From NCBI GenBank assembly GCA_030272585.1, contig BSYQ01000008.1:5704001-5768000 (forward strand): a stretch of DNA of 64,000 nucleotides, in the 5' to 3' direction. Below, in pieces: positions 1-11,721 of the stretch (position 1 is its first letter; every line of letters starts with the position of its first letter). The notes below the pieces were generated by a model. That model saw only the letters and a list, made by a program, of their open reading frames with translations, was not told where the DNA came from and searched no databases. This DNA is from Bryopsis sp. KO-2023. Taxonomy: Eukaryota; Chlorophyta; Ulvophyceae; Bryopsidales; Bryopsidaceae. Position numbers and translations under genes: made by a program.

Positions 1-1798
1 CACTCTCGAGGCCAGCACAGGATTTGCATTCCAGCACCGCACGCCTGCAAAACTTACTGGGAAATGCCTGACAAGGATTTGATGAAAGACGTCATCATGC
101 AGGTTTGGGACAAAGACGTGAAAGTGGCTTGTATGCTAGTTTGACCATGATTTGGACAAATGGACACCAAGCAATGACTAGAGTGTGGGTTGTGGTGTAC
201 AAAGGGTACGAAGAAGCGGCAGCTCAGAGCTTGATTGCGGGGATCAATGCTGCAAGGCAAGCCCAGGGTTTGTCGGAGTTTGAGTTGTACACGGGGACTC
301 TTATCAACGATTTGGCCACAAAAGATCTTCGAGAGCCCTACAGGATGTTGACCAGCAGATCGGAATATGGTTTGATGCTACAGTCAGACAATGCAGACGA
401 AAGGCTGACGCCTCTCGATCGAGAAATTGGCCAGGTGAGATGATGTTCAATGGGAAAAATCCAAACCAAACAGGTAAGTGTGGTGGCCGATGGAAAAGTT
501 TTGAGTTTTTGTTCGAAAGGCAATCCGACTGCTTAACCGATCGGAAAGAGATCTTTGAGGTGTATTGGGGATTTAGCGTAAATGAGGGTTGATCTGAAAA
601 GGGGGAGGGGTAGCGACAGTCCAAACCTTTGTTTCTGCATGAATTTGATGTTAAGAATGATTCCTTGTAGAAAAAAATTAGGGCCGAGAGAGAGAGGCTA
701 GCCAGCATCTGGGTGGATCCTGGCAGCGAGATATTCCAGGAAATGGTGTTGTTGACTCAGCAAGAAATGAGAAGGCTTTTTCAGATCAGAAGTGGGTTAG
801 TGTGACAGTCATTGTCGTTCAATTGGTGATGTGCATTTATCTATCTCTGTCAGTTTTATCGTTTTTTTATTGATACATTTTTTTTAGATTTCTGAAGAAA
901 TCTAAAGAAAGTAGTATTCTTCATTCAATCAACGTGATTTTGGTTTCTGTTGCCAACAGGACAGAATGGCAAAGCCTCCACCAAAGGCTGCAGCCGCTCC
1001 TCGTGTTTGGTCACTTTGGAGGAATTGCTGAGGTGGCTTCATGTGCACCCTGGGATTGTCGATGAGTATGACATGGGCCCTCCTGTGGTGAACTTCCGGT
1101 ACTGCATCCTGATGCAGTGTGGTTGTGTTGCTTTTGTTGAGATTGCTGGGCTGTTTTCATTTTTGCCCTTGCAATGGAGAGCCAACCAACCAGGTTGTAA
1201 GGGTTGGATTTGGTGGGTTTCATCTTGTGTGCAGAGCGAAGCTTTGAATTACTTGGAGGAGTCTGTGGAGATCAACACAAAATACGAAGGTTTCATCAAG
1301 CGCCAGAAGAAACATTTGGAAAAGTGCAGGGGAAGAGGGGGAAAAAGATTCCTGACAACATTGACTACTCGACCATTCAAACGCTGTCGATGGAGGCTGG
1401 AGAGAGACTGCAAAAGGTTGGGGTTAACATTGCAAAGGCAAGCCACCATCATATGTTCCTGTTGAGAAATGTTTCTTGTTTGGGATCGGTTGCTACGGCT
1501 TCCAACTCAAAATTAAACAGAACACCACCTGTTCACCATTGAGCAAGCGCCATCTGTTCCAAGAAATGACAGGCTGTCGACCATTCACATGGAGCTGCTG
1601 ATGGATGTGTGGAAGTTTCTGTCTTTGCAGATTCGACCGAGGAAAATCGGACAAGCTTATATGATCGGTGGCGTGAATCTGGCTTATATCAGCTCCCCTG
1701 TTGGTGAAATGCCTCGTGGTCGGCCCGAGTTTGTTGACGAATTATCTGGTTTTTGGGGAAAGACCAACCTCCAGAAACCGAAGCGGTTGATGACGTGA
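1..1798 (+). CDS. MnmG/GidA (MTO1)-like tRNA uridine 5-carboxymethylaminomethyl enzyme, 3' part
   Basis: The 3' half of a GidA/MnmG gene, the FAD enzyme that with MnmE/MSS1 modifies the wobble uridine of organellar tRNAs. Seen: the exon at about 205-434 has the family block [17 protein letters not shown], then [22 protein letters not shown] and [15 protein letters not shown]. Later exons are 479-~516 (RWKSFEFL), 671-795 ([11 protein letters not shown]), ~960-1098 ([20 protein letters not shown]), 1235-1416 ([14 protein letters not shown], then [19 protein letters not shown]) and 1631 onward ([15 protein letters not shown]). These follow MnmG order through the C-terminal helical domain. The FAD-binding N-terminus lies off the window. 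Oddities: within 1235-1416 the frame changes near the G5/A5 run at 1343-1352 with no room for an intron, and the 3' end is unclear. Either a decaying copy or an indel. An organellar role is inferred from the family. Confidence 0.8.
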
Positions 1799-1852
1799 CG
1801 GAATACATCGCGGACTCCGAGGACTTAATAAGAGGCTACAAGAGTTACGAAC

Positions 1853-2343
1853 GTGGTTCGCGGGATATCAGAGAGCAAGGGCAGAACTCCTGAATCTAAA
1901 CCGTTGGACCCTCCCAAGGCCCCACAGACAGATCCTCTGAGGGATGGACCAGCTCAGCGGCCTCACCCTGCTTATGTGGGGGGGCCAAGGTACCCATATT
2001 ACCCTGGGGGTCAAGGGGGCATGATGCCAGACATGGGAATGGGAGTAGGGGGTTTGGGTGGGGGAAGGATGGGGGGTGGAATGCATGTGGGGCCCAATGA
2101 CCCTATGTTTCGGGGCGGGGTGTGGCACCCTGGAATGCCAGGAAGGCCAGGGCCCTGTGTCCCAAGATTTGATCCGATTGCACCTTTGGGACTGCCGGGT
2201 CAAGGCCAGAAGACTTCCAGCGGGGAGAACCATTCAGAGGGGAGCCACGACTTCTCGATCCTGACATGGAGCAGTTGGGCCCTGGTTTGGGTCCTGACTC
2301 TGACAGGATTTGGGTGAATTTCTGGGACGGGTCGGAGGACTGA
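1853..2343 (+). CDS. PI31-like proteasome regulator C-terminal domain (partial, frame-broken)
   Basis: A Pro/Gly/Met-rich stretch with the marks of the PI31 (PSMF1/PTRE1) C-terminus: GGGMHVGPNDPMF, then PRFDPIAPLGLPG. In the family this segment binds and regulates the 20S proteasome. After about 2210 the reading must shift to another frame to give EPRLLDPDMEQLGPG, like the end of plant PI31, with a TGA at 2341-2343. That shift is a frameshift or an unseen intron. The usual N-terminal FP domain of about 150 residues is missing, because MnmG-like exons lie directly upstream. So this is a truncated PI31 tail, or the end of a gene whose 5' part I cannot place. The start given is the first in-frame ATG and is only nominal. 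Confidence 0.55.
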
Positions 2344-2875
2344 ACATGAAATTAGATATTCAGATATTCCTTCTCGGTTTTGTTTTCGAGTTTGCTTTAA
2401 ATGATGAGAATGTGCAGGAATAGCAGTCTTTTGGTGCACTTGGAAATGCAGTACAGACTGGAAAAGAAAGAAACAGAGTGACTCTGTCAGCCACAGAAAA
2501 GTGTATGTTTTGCTTCGCCTGCCAATAGTTTCTTCCAGCAGTTTATCTTGATTTCTTGGGATTCTTTGCGTCAACAAATTTCTTGTCTCAGGTGACATGG
2601 GATACACAAGTGCATTTGCAGAGATACCTTTTTGCTTATTGGTGGGATATTTAGCCCAGTGACGCTGATTTGGGAAAGATGGCACCAGTTGCAAGTGGTT
2701 TCTTTTTGGGAGAGAATGGCAATAGAGCTTGTTTCTAAATCAAGGGAACAACAATATTCTGGGAAAAATAAAAGAGAGGATATCCTCGTTTGCTGGCAAT
2801 CAAATGAAGTGAATCAGGAATTTAGGGTATTGTTTAGTGGGCTTCAAGTACCTTCGTTGTTGTGTAAAGAATTTT
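2344..2875. other. Intergenic, nothing recognised
   Basis: AT-leaning sequence between the PI31-like stop and the CATCGC repeat. Only short ORFs; no RNA gene or repeat family recognised. Confidence 0.5.
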
Positions 2876-3379
2876 CCAACAATAAAACTGACATCGCCTC
2901 TCTTTTCATCGCATAAACGGGGGCACAACATCGCCCAACAGAACATCGCACAGGTGCTGCCACAACATCGCCCAACAGAACATCGCGTAAACGGTGCCAA
3001 AACATCACACGCCGTGCGTTGTTCGAACAGCCCCGTGCGATGTCTCTCGCAAGAGTCGTCATCGCAAGACATGTTACGATACGACATCGCGTAAACGGGG
3101 CGAACGCATCGCATAATGTGCGATGCTGCATATGCACTGTGCGATGTCCCAAGCAAAGACGTCAGGAATGCAACATCGCACAGCGCGACATCGCGTAAAC
3201 GGTGCCAACTAGTCGCACAGCCGTGCGATGTCGCGCATACTATATGCGCTGTGGATAAAAGATTGTGCGAGGGTGTGTCAAACGTCGCCCAGGCGGGTTT
3301 TTCCCATAGTGACATCTCCACACCCAGCTGGGCAAACGCTCCTATTTTTCACAAAATGTTTTTCTGCCAACAATAAAAC
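2876..3379. repeat. CATCGC/GCGATG-rich repeat between 13-bp direct repeats
   Basis: CATCGC and its complement GCGATG occur many times between about 2891 and 3290. A 14-mer, CATCGCRTAAACGG, starts at 2907, 2981, 3085 and 3189, so the last three are exactly 104 bp apart. The block is flanked by the direct repeat CCAACAATAAAAC at 2876-2888 and 3367-3379. It looks like an inserted repetitive element or a small satellite. No coding potential is convincing. Confidence 0.6.
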
Positions 3380-3399
3380 AGATTTCTGAGTATTGATAT

Positions 3400-5580
3400 T
3401 TTTTTTGACTCATCCTTGATCCAAGGTCTCAACCAATGTTTAGTCATCATCATCGCAGAGATCTCCAGGATCTCGAGATTTGATACTCCAGATAGGTTGC
3501 CAAAGATTGAAATTCCTTGAAAAACAAGTGATTTTGATAGTTGCTGCAGCTGTGGCTCTATTTTTCACCAACCGGGCATCAAACTTTGAAGGTATTGCTC
3601 AGAAATGAAACCGATAATGGAGGTTTTTATGGTGATCAAAGTTGGGCTTCCCAATTAACCAGATAAAATTGACATGATATCTCGAATACAACAGAACCAA
3701 GATCTCCATTAAGAATAGCGATTTCTTCGAAAATCTTTCTTTCCAGGGTGGTACCAATTATGTCGAGGTGACTTATTCTTCCTTTATGCAATTTTTTGTA
3801 CTGGTCATGGTAATTTTGCATTTCCTTGATCCCAACATGTGTGTAAATGTACAATACCACAGCATGGCATGTTTGCTCTTTTCCCAGTGCAACCAGATTT
3901 TTAAGATCAGATTGATCAGATTTAATTTCACTAGTCAGCAGTTTTGGGGGGGGTTGTATGGATGAAGCTCACAAAGTTATCTTGTGGGTTTACATGCCAT
4001 CAAAAATTTTCCATCTGTTGGGTCGAAAAAACATCAAATTCATTTCGAGAACTGTTGAGGATTCGAAATTTTCCCAGTTCTCAATACTCAAACCATCTTC
4101 TTAAAATAGCTGGCTCAGAGCTTTGCTGGTATCGTTACCACCTATAAAAGAAACCTCTTCCTTGTTCAACTTTTCATCTCCGGGTCACATCGATTTGATG
4201 TCAAGTATGATTTGAAAACCGATGATAAGAAACTGTTCTTGATCTTCATAGAAAAAATTGATAGTTTTTTTTCTCTGTCAATTGAAAACAACAAACTTTG
4301 CCTATGGATTGTCTCAAAAATTCATAGGTTTGTTGACCTCCAGTATAGTCATATTATTGCATCTTCATAATATACCAACAAGAAAACCACGAAATGCTTT
4401 CGAAATAAGATGCAAGTGGTCCGAGCAAGATGAGAAATCCGGTTGAATTGGCGATGAAGGAGGTCACCTGGTCAAGACAGCAGCCAAGCCGAGCAGACTG
4501 GTTCGAGACGTACAGCAGAAAGAATTGGACAATTTGACAAGGAGTTTTTATTTCATCCTTGATATGGCTAGAGAGTTGAAAAGGATGTAAAACTGAACTC
4601 AATACAAATACAGCAAAAAGAAGAACCGCTTCCTGTTCCGGAACGACATTAGAACACTCCTGAGATACAGGAGATACTTACAGGAGATAAGTATTTCGAT
4701 TTATTCCTCACATAGCTTGAAAAATTGGGAATGGAAACTTGTTGGCTCGGGGAAAAAATTGATTGACTTGGGTGGAAATGACACCAAGAAACTCACGAGC
4801 GAAAACCTGGCTCTGCTTCAGAATGCCGTATACTGGTTCCCTGTAAGGGTGATCAGCACATATTAAAAAAAGGGGTGTTCAGTGTACGATTGCCTTCATG
4901 ATCGAAGGTATGCATCAACTTTGTCAAAGACAGTGGTAACTGGGTTTCTGCTGGTAGGCTTCCCCTGGAAATCACTTGATCGCTTTTTGAGTTGTTATGC
5001 CCAACAGGACTCATTGAAGCGACTTTGACGCCAGTTGAACACAACCTGGCAGAATCACTGGTTCCTTTGATTCGATTTTGCTCAGCTGTCAGCTTCGTGA
5101 AGGGCTATCTTTTCCCCCTCATGAAAGGCAAGGTTATCGGCACAGGGGGATTTATCAGTGGTTGCCTGCCCGGTTTTCTGAGGAAGAAGCTGGGAGGTGC
5201 TCCATCAAAAACTGCATCAACAATCTCCCCGTGGAAACTCACCCTTCAGTTGTTCACAGCCCTGGAACACTTGTTCGAAATCGCGCTCCCACTGTTAGAA
5301 GCGGTGTACAACTACAACTGCGTTCATTTCACACAGTTTTCAAAGGGGATACGAATGATGCTGAGCGTCCTCACAGTCCAGCGGTGTCGAATTCGACTCT
5401 GAGAAATAGAGAAATGGAGGTCGTCGCAGAGCGAGCTGATTCTTGCAAGGAATCCCAAGAAGATACGCCACGTGAGAACACGAGAGGTCGGGTTCCATGG
5501 GTGCGCGGCAATTGAATGCCAAGAACGACCAAACTTTGCGGCAGGCGCTCTATCAATCGTGCTTCAATTTTGCTATTGCC
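3400..5580 (+). other. Exon-like ORFs; weak FANCD2-like C-terminus at 5040-5515
   Basis: This stretch has plus-strand exon candidates but no confident gene. An open segment at about 4743-4840 (ending in TSENLALLQNAVYWFP) stops at a good donor, CCCT|GTAAGG. At 5000-5515 two overlapping frames carry pieces reminiscent of the FANCD2 tail: GGFISGCLPGFLRKKL, KLTLQLFTALEHL, VRNRAPTVRSGV and STLRNREMEVV, then a Ser/Glu/Arg-rich end at 5515. Reading them as one protein needs a frame change near 5275. FANCD2 is the monoubiquitinated partner of FANCI in crosslink repair. The resemblance is by eye and weak. Confidence 0.25.
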
Positions 5581-5955
5581 GTTCATTGAAACATAATGCC
5601 ATTAAATGACAAAACGCCATTTTTCGTTCACCCAAAATTGTGACGACCGAAAATACAGGCAACATTTTCCTCCTTTGCACAGCTTCAACTGAGCATATAC
5701 TAATCAACAGAATTTCTCAACAATCAAACGTACAAGAAAACACATGTCAAAAATGAAAACAAAAGTACCAAATGTACTTGCGACACAATACATGAAATCC
5801 CTGCAATCCCCAACCCCCCCCCCCAAAAAAAAAAAAAACACTACAAAAACACAAAAAACTCAACAAAAACAGACCACCAAAGCTATAAGACAATGTTCTA
5901 TTGTGTGTTTTTGATTGATGCAATGTGCAACCCCTCATGTCAATGACTTCCATTT

Positions 5956-8606
5956 CTATTCGCTGGGTGCTGGCTCCTGGAGGTCAATCACAAGCTTTCC
6001 ATGGGCACCACCACTCTTGTTGAAATCAAAGGCATCTTGGACCGATCCAAGACCGACATACACCTTGTCTGTCACTGGTTTCATTTCACCAGATTCAAAG
6101 TACGAGGCAATCGTTCGAAGAGCAGGACCATTAGGTTCAATGCCCACTAATTGATACCTGGGATTTTGCATGCACACGCAAAAAAAAAACATATAATTAA
6201 AACGTGCACCTTCTCTAAATCATTTTTTTTGGAAAAAAAAATCGAAGCCAATACAATCATTCTGCCAGCGAATGCTAAAGTATTGTCCAGATGCATCTGG
6301 TCTCCTCCGCTCCGTCTCGAATTTGTATTCTGTTTTTAAATCATCACTCGATTCTTTAGAGGAATTCATATTACTAATCATTTTTTCAATGTTGAAACAA
6401 AGAAAATAGGAGCTGATCCTCGGCTAAATTGGATTTTTTTCTGTACCTCACACTGGGCCCATCATCGCTAGTGGAATTCAAATACTGGGTGAATGAGTCC
6501 ATTTGCTCCCCTTTGCGCAGATGACCGAGACTGGGAGGTCCAGTCAAATCGACAAGAATGCCAGACCCCTTTTTAAGAACTTTTGCAGCTCGGCGACACT
6601 TATCATCATACCCAATGGCATCAAGCTGATTTAATAAAAACACAACATTACACTGTGCGGAGGGAGTTCAACAGCAAGAATATTTTTTTCCTGGATAGAA
6701 CGGTCCTCAACTTGCAGTTGACTCTTCGGGATGGTGAATCTATCTGGAAATGCAATTAATTACATTCACAATGCTGAGGTGTTTTCACCCCATTCAGTAT
6801 ATTACATAACCAAGATATCGACCATGACTTCACATCCTCCACAAAATGATCGAAAAAAGTAGGAAAAACTAATAGGCAAAAGAAGGGGTTGAAAGGGGGC
6901 CGGGGGTTTACGAGCAACCAATGCTGTTTACTCTAGGCGGCATTTTTGAAACAAGGTACAATAAATCTGGTCAAGACATTTAGGATTCCTACCACGCAGT
7001 CGTAATCACTGCCCTCCAGGACTTGTTCGAAATTTTCCTTTTTGTAATCGATGACCAAATCTGCACCCAAAGATTTGACCAAAGCTGAAGAGCTTTCGCT
7101 GCAAGTCACAGCGACCGTATCGCACTTGCAATGGGCTTTGGCCAACTGGATTGCCAAAGTACCCACCTTCAAACGAAAACGTAAACAAGGATTTTTTTCA
7201 CCGAAACAAATTGGGCAATTCGAAAGCGTCTGTGGACAGGATTAAAACACAGGTGAGGAAATCGAACAGGTAGATTCAGCTCAGTGTTAAAATCTTCATT
7301 TTAGTCAATAGAATGCTTACCCCTCCAGCCCCCCCAAGGATTAAAACTTTGGACCCATCTTTCAATTCGGCCGTGTCCACCAGGGCTTTCCATGCAGTAA
7401 GGGCTGCCAACGGAATTCCCGCAGCATCGACATGACTGACATTCGATGGCTTTTTTGCGCTGGTGCTTGCATCGAGAGTGGTGTAAGTTCCATATGATCC
7501 ACTGGCTATTGTTGCACTGTTCAAACTGGCAAGATCGAACGAGAATCCTGTCAGTCCCATGGCTTCATCCCCTATGACAGACATGGGGCATGGTCGTCAA
7601 AAACACTTCCCCACAACCATCCTTTTGCACATATTGATTTTTTGCAACATGTATTATTGGAGTATAATTTACAGACTGACAATATTATTACTTATTAGTA
7701 TATTAAGTGACAATATTATTTCACACACATTATACGGAAATGGGGGTGAGGGCAGAGCTTTCACATTTGATAAATATCTTTGGGAAAAGAAAAGGAAGGA
7801 AAATGTGCAACAGAATCAACCTTCTTTCCATTCGCCTGAATTCGGTCCCACTTCCACCACTACTCCAGAAACATCTTTTCCAGGAACGTAGGGAAAAATC
7901 CTGAGAAAGGAGGGCAGCTTCCGAAACGCATTAGCAGTAAACCAGTCGATCGCATTCACCCCGGCGGCTTTCACCTACATACACGATTAAGCCATCAGCT
8001 CTTTCTTGACTGCTTTTCAGCATGGAAACCAAAATGTGAATTTGATTCTGTGATGGTAACCGTAACCGCCAGCCATTCTTGCAGACTCAGTGAGTGAACA
8101 ATATGACAAAAAGCGTTTTGATCCATTCCTTCCCCAACACCCCTTTGTTAATGCTGATTGATGACTCATCTATTCGAGTAAATGACATTAACACCACGAG
8201 ACACTTTTCTACAGCCCGAGGTAAATTCAATTATTGAAAAAAAGGCGAAAAGGGGCATCTATGAAATCAAAATGCCTTGAAACTGCAAAATTAAAATTGA
8301 AATTAAAATTACAGAGAGAAAAAAAATCACTGGTCATCTCACTTCGATCAAAATCTCCCCAGACTCTGGGATTGGCATGGGAAGTTGGGCGATTCTCATT
8401 TCGCTGCCGGATGTCTTTCGATCCACCACGAGGGCTGTGCGGTTCCGTGGGAGAGCATTGCACAAAGTACACCTTCGATTTTTGGACGATTTACCGTTCA
8501 CCCTACTGGCATGAGAACAATCTTCGGTCAAAAGACCGGGCGGCGGGATCCGATGTGCATTAAGCAGGGGGCGAGGCAACGAGACGGAGGGTATTTGAAA
8601 GTGCAT
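5956..8606 (-). CDS. MDR-superfamily NADPH:quinone oxidoreductase (RTN4IP1/alkenal reductase-like)
   Basis: Six minus-strand exons join in phase: 8606-8343, 7974-7821, 7571-7321, 7166-6993, 6625-6447 and 6157-5956, giving about 407 residues. Seen: an N-terminal GroES-like part (TALVVDRKTSG, PESGEILIEV, KAAGVNAIDWF, VPGKDVSGVVVEVG), then the Rossmann part with KVLILGGAGG-VGTLAIQLAKAH, SLGADLVIDYKKENF, LDAIGYDD and the closing GGAHGKLVIDL. Zinc ligands are not obvious, as in quinone-oxidoreductase MDRs. These enzymes reduce quinones or reactive enals with NADPH. The first ~50 residues precede the fold and may be an organelle presequence; the start is the ATG at 8606, and an upstream exon cannot be excluded. 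The end of exon 1 has a near-identical copy at 50857-50931. Confidence 0.85.
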
Positions 8607-9718
8607 TGTTTGGGTTTTTTTTGGTGTCGGAGTACCAACAGTCGGAGTTATGAGAGTAAAACCTTTTTCCGCACCGCAATGTTCCGAAGTGGTGTCCCTC
8701 CGATTCATTGCAATACTAGTACGGCTTGGAGATGTCCCCCTGTGTACGCGTCCCTTGTCTGGCGGAAAGAGGACACCGAGGTAGTACATCGTGGATATCA
8801 TTATACCCCTGCTATTTCCCTTGCGGAGCGGTGGCCCGACCGACGCCCGCCGACGCGCGCGATACCAGCGACAAACGCAGGAAGGCCTTGAAAGAACTTG
8901 CCCTTCACCCCTCGAGAATACGTCGTCGAAGAGAGAGAGCACGCACCAAGACACGATGTGGATCGTGCCCCCCCCCGCCCCCCCAACTACCGTTTTTCAC
9001 TTCGGAAAACCTGTGGTGTTCCTGTCGTGAATATTGTGGATACTTTCCAGGGAAGGTTCTGACGAGATCGAGGTGAGGCTGTGGACAGAGTGGCTGAAAA
9101 AAAGTTTTTTGGAAGAGATTCTTTCTTCTCTGGTTAAACTTCATGTTCCAACACTGAACATCTTTCACTACTCAACAAGCTGCTCTGAGAGACCATTTTA
9201 CCCAACAAAAGAAAGGGGCCATGAACTGAGTTTATATAATACTTTTCTGCTGCAAGAAAAGGACAGACCCCCCCCCCCTTCCCTGTTAAAATTGAAAATT
9301 ATTAAGTTTATGACGGGAAAAATGTTAAATAGATACCCCTTACGATTTCCTGATCTTTTATCTTGGTATTTGTAGGCTTCGGGTAAGTGAAACTTGTCGG
9401 CAGGGAGGATATCAATCAAGCTCAATCAGTGAGACATACACTTCCTGCCTGGTTTTCACCAAAATCAGCTAATATCATTTGGGGCATTTCTACTGCGGCT
9501 TGGCAACAGTGGAGGGAAACCAAATCTGCCAAAGGGAATCATTTCCAGACACAGCCACCCCACACTCCAACTGAATCATTGAAAGCACCTTGTGCTCGAT
9601 TTTCAACAAATGCCGAAGCCCTGATCCTCAAATGAGCTGGGTAAAAAAATTGTACCGCCTGATGTGAAATCAAAACAAATCTTAAGAGCAAAACAAAGAT
9701 TGGAAAACGAGATTGGCA
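8607..9718. other. Intergenic/5' region, no gene recognised
   Basis: Upstream of the minus-strand oxidoreductase. 8700-8960 is GC-rich and probably holds its promoter or 5' UTR. 8965-8985 and 9270-9280 carry C runs. No conserved protein segment seen in either strand. Confidence 0.5.
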
Positions 9719-10110
9719 TTAACTGCTTTCTCTTTCCCGTCCATTGCAACAGTTTGGAAAGCGAATCACAGCCGCGGATAGCCAACCCCACTCCTGTGCC
9801 AGGTTTCCGGTGAAGTTGGATTCCACAATCGAGGTGTCTGGCACACTCCACACATACACTCTTCCCCCTCCTGTACGACCTGAGCTCTCCCCAATTTCCA
9901 TGGAAGTCCCCTGCAATCCATTGATTCCACAGACAATGCGTGCGGACAGAAATGTTAAGATTTCGTTTTTCATATTTTTTGGAGGGTTCCATGACAAGGT
10001 CTGCCACAGATAGCCCAATCTAATGTTGGAAGGCATCTGTACCAGAGTGCCTATCAGGGAGTTGGCAGGCCAAGGAATCCTGTATCGCTAGATAAATTTG
10101 TGTAGTGTCA
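9719..10110 (-). CDS. Hypothetical C-terminal exon(s), unrecognised
   Basis: A minus-strand frame is open from an acceptor-like CAG near 10082 to a stop at 9719. It contains NSLIGTLVQMPSNIRLGYLW, a second acceptor-like site, and GTSMEIGESSGRTGGGRVYV followed by WSVPDTSIVESNF. GGRVYVWSVPD recalls a WD-repeat strand but no second repeat is seen. Another open minus frame at 10484-10263 (Ser/Ala/Pro-rich tail) could be an upstream exon of the same gene. No function is proposed. Confidence 0.3.
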
Positions 10111-10489
10111 TTCCGGCCGGAATCCTGTTGGCAAATTGGGTAGAGAGATTCCTGGGAGTGTGAGTGGTTCGGAGACCTGAATGGGTCTTCTACCGCCCAG
10201 AAATATGGGGATCGTTCCTTTCAGTGGAAAAAAATAAACACACATGAAAAACCTCAAAAGATTCAATGGACTTTCGATATGTTGGTCTCTGTTGATCCAG
10301 AGGGAGAGGCAGAGGCAGAGGCAGTGGGGGTTATCCTGATAAATGCTGCTTCACCTGTGGAATGTTCTGATCGGGTAGAGGGGGGTTGTTGAGAGGCACC
10401 ATGTGGCAACAAAGCAAGCAGTGGGTGGAGGTCTTGCTGATTTAGCATGTTGGGATATATGGCTCCATCTGCCCTCCAAGCCATGATGA

Positions 10490-11721
10490 GAAAGGGAAAA
10501 GTACAGGCAGCATGAGAGCTGGGAAAATAGCAGCTATAGGAAAGCAGTGAAAAGCAATTATTCCATCATGGTATGAGCAGGATTCCTGCACGCATTGTCA
10601 CCCAGAAATACATGAGAGAGCATACACATACAGAGGCAAGGAGAAAAGAAGAGAAAGTATCATTTCTTCTTTCATAGAAGGAAAGAAAGTTGAGCAAGCA
10701 ACCAAAGTCACTGCAGTGCGAAATGTAGCTGACCTAAGCCATAACACTTGGCAGAAACCCAAGGGCTCCAAGGGAATAAGTCCCCTGACTTTTTAAGTTA
10801 AACGAGGTCATATTTGCCCGGCAAGGATTCACACCTTTCCTCATGAGGGAAACTGAGAAAAAAAACAAGGTGGTGAAGTCCTGCAACTATTTTCTCAAAA
10901 AACGAACCAGTGTTTAAAAATACATAGTGTTTTAAAATGCATGTATACACAAGATTCAGTGCCCGTTCAGACAGCGCTCGTCGAGTGCTACACTGCCAAC
11001 AGTAGAATAATACGAAACCAGGCAAGGAAATATTGAGACGATGTGGACGTTATTGAGTTAGTACTGGCTGGGTAACGAGGGGGCGATCACGAAACGCAGG
11101 TGCAGGTTACTCCGGAGCACTGGCCAGAAAACGACCGCCAACGCAACCCGCGCGACACACAGGGGGCAGCCACGTAGGATATTGTAGAGTGTAAACAATC
11201 TGTCAAGGGCGCATGGAAAAAGAATAGACAGCTCCTCCAGTCCTTATCACATGAACCCCGTCGCCCTGCGAGTGACAGAAAGAGTGCGTGCAACATGGAT
11301 CCACCACAACGCTCCCTACGAAAAAAGCGTCGAACCGATCGTTTGGCATTGATGCCTACACAGTCTCTTCCACAGGCATTCGCACGAATACTGTGAACTC
11401 GTCGTGGAAGCTGCGGAGGTTCATAGCACTGAGCGGAAGTGACGCATTCTTGCTTTCCGTTGTTTGTGTGTGCGATGCAGCTCAGGAGTGACTTGAAATG
11501 AAAGTGGAAGGAGGCCCGTCCGAAGCGGACACCTTCCCCGTTCTGGGAGGTTGAAGTTCTCAGTGATATTCCTTCAAGTGTAACAACCTATTTGGTACAT
11601 AACTCCGCGTAGCCGTTCCTTGTATAGAAATTTCAAAGCCAGTGAATCCGTCAAGCTTCTGGAAACAATAAGCCCATTGGGTAACCATTGCGCTACGCTT
11701 GAAGTTTGACGACCAGCAGCA
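10490..11721. other. Intergenic, no gene recognised
   Basis: Mixed sequence with only short ORFs on both strands, none resembling a known protein. It includes the upstream region of the secreted protein gene that starts at 11722. Confidence 0.45.

Noticed and set aside
1..2343. Homopolymer sequencing errors as the sole cause of frame breaks
   Set aside because: Five multi-exon genes in the window read without any indel, including homopolymer-rich ones, so errors alone are unlikely, though not excluded at 1343-1352.
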